From the NCBI GenBank assembly GCA_963817785.1, contig CAWFPL010000008.1:1178001-1242000 (forward strand): a stretch of 64,000 bases of DNA, given 5' to 3'. The notes below the pieces were generated by a model. The model was not told the DNA's origin. It worked only from the letters and a program-made list of their open reading frames with translations, and ran no database searches. Source of the DNA: JAKALD01 sp963817785. Its GTDB lineage: Bacteria > Pseudomonadota > Gammaproteobacteria > Burkholderiales > SG8-39. Positions 57,881 to 64,000 of this stretch are shown here, piece by piece. How positions within the stretch are numbered: the first letter of the stretch is position 1; every line of letters begins with the position of its first letter. A program made the translations under genes and the position numbers.

Positions 57881-58446
57881 CCCCGCTTTCCGGCGAACAA
57901 CTAGAAATGTCTCATGCCCGGCCCGCCAATACCAGAGTTAGGACGCCTGGTGTTTCAGATGATCTCACGCAGAATTTATCCACACGTCTAGGGAGATGCT
58001 GCTGCCTCTTGGACTCGTTTGTGCCAGTGAGTAGCTCTCCAGCCCAGCAGCCAATTCGCAAGTGGAGAACTTCTCACGCTTCGAGCACAGCTCGAAAACC
58101 TGTCGGACACAGGCATCCGCATCCCATGTACTGTCCAGGGCGCCCCCATTTTTGCGGGACTCTTTCTTTCGTTGATCTGATTGGTCGAGCGCGCGCTCGT
58201 TTCGGTGGTACGCGGTCTATCGCGTCTCCAACCAGGCTGTCGCGCTGCTCACGCCGATCGAGGCTGGAAAGCTGGAGCAGACAAATCCTATTTGCTCGGG
58301 ATTCATCTTCTGGGCGATCGTACAGCTAGCAACTCGACGGGCCGCGCCCGACGCAGCCCGGTCAACGCGCGCCGTGCCGGATGGGCGTATACAGAAATCG
58401 AGCGCTTCCCGTGTTCTTCAGCGCGACCGAGCCCGCCGCAGCGCGA
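57881..58446. other. Gap without recognised genes
   Basis: About 565 bp between the tail-anchored protein and the stop of the kinase gene. No supported feature. Confidence 0.45.
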
Positions 58447-59736
58447 TCAGGATATGGTGAGGCGATCGTTTGCAAAGCTCAGCCGCTCGACCACGCTCGC
58501 CATGAGTGCGCGGTCGAATTTGTGCCGGCAACTTGCCGGGGCCCGCTCGAGGTCTGAGATGCGTATTCGGGCGACACGGGAGTCCACGGCCGCCGTCACC
58601 GTCGCGTGCCGGTGTCCGTCGTCCCTAGACAGGTACGCCATCTCACCGAAACATTCCCCGATCGCAAGCATGCTGAGCAACCTGCCGTTTTTGGTCACCC
58701 GCATCGAACCTTCGACTAGCACGCAAAAGAAGTCGCCTGGCTTGCCCTCGCGCATTAATTCGGTATCTGCGGCCACGGTTTCCCAGCTGGTAAGCGCCAG
58801 GACCTGCCAGATCTCAGCGTCATTAAAGTGCCCAAAGAACCTCATCGTGCGTAAGGCTTCAAACTTGTCGGTATCGCCAAACGCCTTCTTGTTCACGGCG
58901 GCCCGATCCGCACGGAGCGCTGCCAGAAGGTCGTAAGAAAATTCTTCCCAGCTCTGATATCGCTGGTTTCGATCCTTCTGCATCGCGCGGCGCACGATTT
59001 TCTCGGCCATCATCGGGACATTGGAGCGATGGATTGACGGCGGCTTCGGCTCAGAATCCAGAATCTGCATGAGCAAGTTATAGCTTGTGTTTGAGCAAAA
59101 AGGCAGTACCCCGGTCAAGAGCTGGTACATCACCACGCCCAGCGAATAGATATCGGTGCGAAAGTCGACGGGTTCTTCCCGGATCTGCTCGGGTGACATA
59201 TAAGCTGGTGAACCAACACCGCTGACTTGCGTTGTCTCCACCGGAGCGCCCAATGCGGCCCCGAAATCGCTGATCTTGATGTCACTCCCCCCTGCCAACA
59301 AGATATTGCCCGGTTTGATGTCCCGGTGCGTGATGCCAGCGCCGTGAGCGTGGGCAAGCGCCCGGGAGCACTTGAAGATAATTTCGATGACTTCGTCGGC
59401 GGGCAGTAGGCTCCCTATTTTGCAGAACGGCTCGAGAGTTCCGCCGGGCACATACTCCATCACGATGTAAGCAGCCTCGGGTTCTAGAACGGCGTCGTAG
59501 ATCTGGACGATGTGCGGATGGAGGAGCCTACCGATGAGCGAGGCCTCGGTGAGGAAAAATCTCTCGTAGATCTTGGCCTTCTCTTTATCGTGCATGAACT
59601 CGGGAAACATCCGCTTGATCGCGACCTCGCGCTTGTTGAAGGGGTCGTGGCACAGAAGCACCTCACTGCTCGCGCCTTGGCCGAGCGTTCGCACCACCGG
59701 ATATTTCCCCACTTGCTCAATCATCATCGCCATCAT
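58447..59736 (-). CDS. Ser/Thr protein kinase fused to a cyclic-nucleotide-binding domain
   Basis: This 429-residue Hanks-type kinase has a Gly-rich loop LGQGASSEV, catalytic Lys41 in VAIKR, HRDIKPGN with Asp139, DFG at 157-159 and AYMSPEQI, spanning about 10-275. A C-terminal cNMP-binding domain at about 305-415 has MREGKPGDFFCVLVEGSMRV and LAIGECFGEMAYLS, the phosphate-binding cassette region, followed by R at DGHRHATVTA. There is no membrane segment. Domain order suggests cAMP/cGMP-gated phosphorylation. No phosphatase or cyclase gene is adjacent. Confidence 0.9.
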   Translation of the reverse strand: MMAMMIEQVGKYPVVRTLGQGASSEVLLCHDPFNKREVAIKRMFPEFMHDKEKAKIYERFFLTEASLIGRLLHPHIVQIYDAVLEPEAAYIVMEYVPGGTLEPFCKIGSLLPADEVIEIIFKCSRALAHAHGAGITHRDIKPGNILLAGGSDIKISDFGAALGAPVETTQVSGVGSPAYMSPEQIREEPVDFRTDIYSLGVVMYQLLTGVLPFCSNTSYNLLMQILDSEPKPPSIHRSNVPMMAEKIVRRAMQKDRNQRYQSWEEFSYDLLAALRADRAAVNKKAFGDTDKFEALRTMRFFGHFNDAEIWQVLALTSWETVAADTELMREGKPGDFFCVLVEGSMRVTKNGRLLSMLAIGECFGEMAYLSRDDGHRHATVTAAVDSRVARIRISDLERAPASCRHKFDRALMASVVERLSFANDRLTIS

Positions 59737-60446
59737 CGCCGCCTACCCCATCGTCTCTCGCCCTCCGGGCACCCGCAAACCGATGGCAATGTCGGCAACA
59801 CGGGGCCGGCCGCGGCATTGCCCGCTGCGAATGTCAGCCCATCTGAGGATCCTGTGCCCAAGGTATCGGGCATCTCGGAAGGCCAGGCTTGCTGATCGGC
59901 GATTCCGTACGCCCATTCCCCGGCGCCGAGCGATGCCCAATCCCGTTCATGCCGGTTCCTACGGGTTGCGGCTGCGTCGCGGATAACCGCGCCCTGCGCC
60001 TGCTCCCATGAGACCGCTTTACAACTTCCCCCCGTCTTGGCGCGTATTGCCATTCCGAAGGTTACCAACTTAGCGATTGTGTCATGTCCGCTCACGGTCT
60101 TGACCCTAGCAGCAAATCCATCGGCTTGTGCAAGTATGCATCATGGGCATGCCAAATTTCACAGAAGTCACCAGCCGCTTGTTGGTCGCGTTGACGACTA
60201 AGGCAAGCCCAACGTAGGGGCGCTGCGCCGAGGGGGGACGTGCAGCGGTGGGGGCGAGGGAACCCCGGGGCAACCGGTCGGAGGGCAGCAAGTTATGATT
60301 AGCCGCCCGCCTGCGCAGTGTGGGCCCGGCTCAGCCGGCGAATGCGCGCTCTAAACGTCGGGTTCGCGTCCATGAATTATGGCAACGAAATGGACCAAAT
60401 TTTAGCCGGATGGCCGTCTGAGGGTCAGCCCGTAATTGAGTCCAGG
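59737..60446. other. Gap upstream of the kinase gene
   Basis: About 710 bp without a supportable gene. It presumably contains the kinase promoter and ends at the IS3-like terminus near 60447. Confidence 0.45.
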
Positions 60447-60497
60447 CGATGAGAGAGTTTTCCGGCAAGATTGACCTTAACGGAAGGGGGTCTTGTC

Positions 60498-60764
60498 GTG
60501 AAGAGGAAGCGATTTTCGGTCGAGCAGATGGTGGCGGTGGTGAAGGAGGCGGAGCCTGGAACGCCGGTGGCGGACCTGATTCGTAAGGTGGGGATCTCGG
60601 AGCAGACGTTTTACCGCTGGAAGAAGGTCTACGGGGGCCTCGAGCCGAGCCAGGCGAGGAAGTTGAAGCAGCTCGAGGAGGAGAACGCGAAGCTGAAGCG
60701 CCTGGTGGCCGACCTGTCGCTCGATAAGGTCATGCTGCAGGACGTGGTTAAAAGAAAGTGGTAG
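60498..60764 (+). CDS. IS3-family (IS407-like) OrfA
   Basis: This 88-residue HTH protein (KRKRFSVEQMVAVVKEAEPG, SEQTFYRWKKVYGG) has a leucine-zipper tail (LEEENAKLKRLVADLSLDK). It normally fuses with OrfB by frameshifting. The GTG at 60498 has GGAAGGGGG upstream. The IS left end (TTTTCCGGCAAGATTGACC) lies at about 60455. Its orfB is broken into pieces downstream. Confidence 0.85.
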   Translation: MKRKRFSVEQMVAVVKEAEPGTPVADLIRKVGISEQTFYRWKKVYGGLEPSQARKLKQLEEENAKLKRLVADLSLDKVMLQDVVKRKW

Positions 60765-60782
60765 GGCTCTCTCGGCGACGGG

Positions 60783-60998
60783 ACATGGTTTGATACCTCG
60801 AGACGCATTACGCGGTGGGCGAGCGACGGGCCTGCGGGGTGGCCGGGTGTTTTCGCTCGACGTACCGTTATCGCAGCCGCCAGGATCCGCGCATTGGCCT
60901 GCGCGCGAGGATTCGGGAGATTGCGCACGAGCGCGGGTACGCTACGGCTATAGACGGATCCATATCCTGCTTGACCGCGAGGGCTGGGACGTAAACAG
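60783..60998 (+). pseudogene. IS3-family orfB N-terminal fragment
   Basis: YLETHYAVGERRACGVAGC and FRSTYRYRSRQDPRIG, then after a 1-nt frameshift VRYGYRRIHILLDREGWDVN, which is the start of an IS407-type OrfB. It breaks off 4 bp before the terminal repeats of the IS481 element. Confidence 0.78.
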
Positions 60999-61001
60999 GC
61001 A

Positions 61002-62480
61002 AGTTTCAGCGTTAGTTGGACACTTTTTTGACGTCGATGTGACAAAGTTTCAGCGTTGTTTGGACACTCATGGTTTGCCTTGGAATGGTTTTTTTGGGCG
61101 AGGGTATGCAAGCTCACGTAGCAGCGGTTGGCGAGCGGGGTCACGTCGGCGTAGTGCGTAAAAGCGGATGCGCTGATGGGTGAAGTCAACTTCGCAGCGA
61201 ACGAGCCGATGAGGCCAATGTTGATCGACGTGGAGGGCTTTGCCGAGCAGATGAACGCTGCCGTGATCATCGCTGCGACGCAGGAAGATCATGGTTCCCT
61301 TGAGTGGGGTACCGAGGTTGAGTTTGAAGTCTTTGGGCAAGCTGTGCCGCCTGGGGGCGGTTTCCCGGCGGGTAGCAGTCTTGGCGCGATAGGCCGCGAT
61401 ATAACGTGCGGAGACAGCCGCCAAGGCTTCGGCATCGGGGCAGCGGTGGCGCTGCCAGACTTTGCTTTGCCACAGGCCATTGAAGCCTTCGATAGCATTC
61501 TGGAAGCCCGGCTCGCGCGGCGGGGCGAACACCGGGACAACTCCCAGTGCCAGACACAGCCTGGTGATACGCCCGACGGTGTCGGCGAACTGGTGGGCTC
61601 CCTGGAAGATCGTGTCGTTGTCGAACTGCGCGTAGGTGGGCAGCCCCCTCGCGGCGCCAGCGCTCAAGCAGGGCTTGCAGCGTGGCCCGTGCGCTGGGCC
61701 GCTGCATGACCCAGGCCTCGGCCAGTGCGCCGTGCAGGCTGGTGCCGGTGAGCACATCGACAAGGGGTCCTGCAGCGATCTTCAGCTCCACAATGAAATC
61801 GAAGCTGTCGAGCTCGGCTTGCCCCGCGGCTAGATCGGGCAGATACCAGCCCTTGGGCGGTGCCGGCCGGCGTTGCCGATGCACGCCCTCGAGTGCCCCG
61901 TGACGTGCGAGCACTCGGTAGATGGTGATGCGCGACGGGAGCTGCTCGGCACTAGGGTTGTGCTGCAGGGCCAAGCTGATGGCCTGGGGCCCGTACTCGC
62001 CCAAGACGCTCTTGTCCCGCAGCGCACGGCGCGTGCTCAGGATGAGCCGTTCCAGCCGCGCAGGCGTGCGGTTAGAGGCCCTGCCGGGCTTGCGGTTAGC
62101 GAACGCCACCCGGTCAATGCGTCTACCGAAGGCATGCGAAACCCAGTAGGCCACCGCGCCACGGCTGACCCCGAATTGCGTCGCTACCGAGCGCAAGCTT
62201 CGCCCCGAGCGAACCGCCTGAACGAGCTGGCGGCGGCGTTCGACCGAAGATTTTTAGCCATCGCAGTCACCTATCGAAATCCGAGAACGCTACAGCAAGC
62301 GAGCACGCGCTACGAAGCAGGGGGGGCTAATCCGGCGACCCGCAGCCCCGAGCGCGAGTTGCCGCGCGGGGGAAATTCCGGTCGCCCTACGGGCTCCCTC
62401 CATTTCCCCCGCGCAATGTCTTTCGAGCACTCGGTGTCCAACTAACGCTGAAACTCAAGTGTCCAATTAACGCTGAAACT
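61002..62480. mobile_element. IS481-family element with duplicated terminal repeats
   Basis: A 22-bp motif beginning AGTTTCAGCGTTA and ending TTGGACAC occurs twice at the left (61002-61023, 61046-61067) and twice inverted at the right (62434-62455, 62459-62480). The left outer copy matches the right inner copy exactly. The element carries one frameshifted transposase gene. No target duplication is evident. Confidence 0.8.
61068..62263 (-). pseudogene. IS481-family transposase, frameshifted
   Basis: An N-terminal HTH (RRRQLVQAVRSGRSLRSVAT, FGVSRGAVAYWVS) and rve core (QAELDSFDFIVELK, YAQFDNDTIFQGAHQFAD, FAPPREPGFQNAIEGFNGLW) identify the family. Two breaks are visible. A run of five A near 62247 separates the ATG from SSVERRRQLV. 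A run of five G near 61645 shifts RWRREG away from LPTYAQFDND. Both are homopolymers, so assembly error or decay are alternatives to programmed shifting. Confidence 0.8.
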
Positions 62481-62936
62481 CCGCCTTGCACGGCGCCGCG
62501 CTTGAGCATCTCCAGGATTACCAGGGCATCCTTCGGGTCATTCTTGTCCCAGGAATTGAACATTGCCTCCCGGTAGCGGGCCTGAGCCACCGACCCGATC
62601 CCCACCGCTTCAAATCCTTCGGTGAGCAGTCGATGAGCGATCGGGCGGTGATAGTCCCCGGTCGGCTCGAGCGCTACCCGGACGCGTCCGGGTAGCGCTC
62701 GCAAGAACCCGACGAGCCGATCGAAATCGGCCGCGCTGTTGGCCATCTTGAAACGGTGGCGCTTAACAGCGGCGGTCTCGACCAGAAACACGTTCCAGTA
62801 GCGGGCGATGTCGATCGCCACCCAGTTGATCGACGCGGCAGCATTTGCAGGGTCAGCCATCTTGGTGTGCTCCTTCGGTCGATGGACAAACCAAAGGATG
62901 CCGTCGCCAACGATGGCTGGCATTCTGCATGTACTA
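62481..62936 (-). mobile_element. IS110-family fragment, copy B
   Basis: The first about 123 residues of an IS110 transposase: INWVAIDIARYWNVFLVE (RuvC-like first Asp in AIDIAR), VALEPTGDYHRPIAHRLL and NSWDKNDPKDALVILEM. It is truncated by the IS481 element at 62480. The intact outer terminus ends at CATGTACTA beside codon AGC of an orfB SSEF motif. It is near identical to copy A at 44960-45107. Confidence 0.82.
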
Positions 62937-63303
62937 CAGCTCGGAATTCGCAGGTCGAACGCTGGACCTTTAAGCCTATGTGAACCGTGTCCGGATCGAC
63001 TTCTCCAGGCCAGGCAAACCGACCGATAACGCCGACGTCGAGTCGTTCAACGGGCGGCTACGGGACGAATGCCTGAACTCGCACTGATTCATGTCGATGC
63101 GAGACGCCAAGCGTGAAATCGAAGCATGGCGTATCGACTACAATGAGAGCCGACCTCAAGAGGCTCTGGGTAAGCGCACGCCGCAGCAGCAACGAGACGC
63201 CGGAGACTATCAATCGCCCTGGACCAGAGTTGGGGTGACCCTCACGGGAGCAATTCTCTCAAGTTATGACTGGGCCAAAGAACCGCGGCAGGTCAGAGTC
63301 TGA
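62937..63303 (+). pseudogene. IS3-family orfB C-terminal fragment
   Basis: SSEFAGRTL, SRPGKPTDNADVESFNGRL and RDECLNSH, followed by an in-frame TGA, then MSMRDAKREIEAWRIDYNES, RPQEALGKRTPQQ. It is the end of an rve-type OrfB and may be the remainder of the orfB begun at 60783, or of another copy. Confidence 0.8.
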
Positions 63304-63364
63304 CACGTAGCGCTGTGCGCGCAGGACTGCCGCGCGGGATGTAATCCGCGGGAAGGGCAGGCAT

Positions 63365-63750
63365 TTAGCGTTCGATGAAGTTTTCTTTGGCGCCCGCGGC
63401 CTTGCCGAGCGCAATGCGTTCGCTGACCAGGAACCCGTAGGCGGCGATGCTCAGGCTCGCGTGGTGGTGAAATCCCCGCCAACCTCGACCCTCGTAGTGA
63501 TCCGAGCTGAGCTCCTGTTTGAAGTCCAGGTAGTCGCACTCGATGCGCCAACGCACGCGCGCTTTGGCCACCAGCTCGTTGAGCCGTGTGTCGGCCAGCA
63601 GCGTCGACAGGAATTACTTTTGCGGCTCGGCCTGTTCGGCCGGCCACTCGATGAGCAGCCATTGTTCGGGGCGCAGGCGCGCCCCGATACGAGCCCCCGC
63701 CGCGTCGGGCTCGCACGGCCGAGGCCGCGATCCCCCTGCGGCGCGGTAAG
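63365..63750 (-). pseudogene. IS701-family transposase C-terminal remnant
   Basis: LIEWPAEQAEPQK, an in-frame TAA where relatives have Tyr, then LADTRLNELVAKARVRWRIE, DYLDFKQELSSDHYEGRGW and FHHHASLSIAAYGFLVSERI. This is the C-terminal DDE region of IS701 transposases. The N-terminal part is missing or frameshifted before 63750. Confidence 0.75.
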
Positions 63751-64000
63751 CAACGGCCACGCGCCCGAGGCCTCAGGCAGAACTACGCACCGGACTCGCT
63801 GAGCGCGCTAAGGCTGGCCGTGACAGATTTCACAATTACACCGAGCTTTCACTTAGCCCCCTCCGTGCCAGGCCTGCCAGTGATACGTTTTCCGTCTGCA
63901 AGATCACCGGGGCTCCTCGCAGGCCGCATGCAAGGAGACGAAAAGGAACATGCCAGTGCGTCATTTTGTAAAAGATTGCAAGCCCTCCATATATAGCCTA

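Larger units (their letters stand above)
33802..64000. mobile_element. Genomic island integrated at tRNA-Pro(CGG), right end not in window
   Basis: Starting from the tRNA fragment, gene density falls, pseudogenes appear, and at least eight IS families are found, in sharp contrast to the compact core to the left. In minus-strand direction the order is island, tRNA 3' fragment, chromosome. The reconstituted intact tRNA-Pro is therefore predicted beyond 64,000. No integrase gene is seen in the visible part. Confidence 0.65.

Overview
The window reads as a high-GC betaproteobacterial chromosome. Gene content and order point there: a betaproteobacterial AddB-like repair protein, a PhaM-type PHA granule regulator, the orn / M48 peptidase / pterin dehydratase / rsgA / CobD-CbiB-like / CoA-pyrophosphatase cluster, and pilS-pilR-ampD. 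I would not name a genus.

Positions 1-33.8 kb are densely packed core chromosome. In order: a DNA-repair nuclease (partial), a cyanide-insensitive-type cytochrome bd oxidase (cydAB), an orphan HicB-like protein, 7Fe ferredoxin, thioredoxin, Rho, ribosomal protein bL31B with its own promoter and terminator, a membrane glycosyltransferase, an FAD-linked dehydrogenase, oligoribonuclease, a membrane M48 peptidase, pterin dehydratase, RsgA, a DUF2007 protein, a CobD/CbiB-like membrane protein, CoA pyrophosphatase and quinone oxidoreductase. These are followed by a FIST protein overlapping phaM, a patatin lipase, malic enzyme, an aminotransferase, a lytic transglycosylase, a histone H1-like protein, a DUF2442 protein, class Ia ribonucleotide reductase (nrdAB) behind two NrdR-type boxes, AmpD, PilR, PilS and a PP0621-family protein. 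Many junctions overlap by 1-4 bp (cydA/cydB, rsgA/DUF2007, phaM/FIST, PP0621/pilS/pilR/ampD), which suggests translational coupling.

At 33,802-33,846 lies only the 3' 45 nt of a tRNA-Pro(CGG) gene on the minus strand. Everything to its right looks like an integrated genomic island that continues past the window's end. The intact tRNA should lie at the far, unseen end. Next to the fragment are 11-bp tandem repeats and an excisionase-like HTH gene.

The island (33.8-64 kb) is heavily decayed. Its apparently intact cargo is a response regulator, a Slam-type outer-membrane protein beside a TbpB-like surface lipoprotein, a REC-PAS-GGDEF-EAL protein, a Ser/Thr kinase fused to a cyclic-nucleotide-binding domain, and several small unknown proteins. 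Broken cargo includes trhA (hemolysin III), interrupted by a 94-bp MITE, and a cis-prenyltransferase interrupted by an IS1595-family element with a perfect 8-bp target duplication. There are also a methyltransferase-like fragment, a response-regulator fragment and a histidine-kinase fragment.

Insertion sequences of the IS5, IS1595, IS1182, IS3 (IS407-like), IS110, IS21, IS481 and IS701 families are present, several nested. The most informative patterns are two IS110 remnants ending at the same codon of two different IS3 transposase genes, and two IS21 istA genes cut at the same codon on either side of a 20-bp palindrome.
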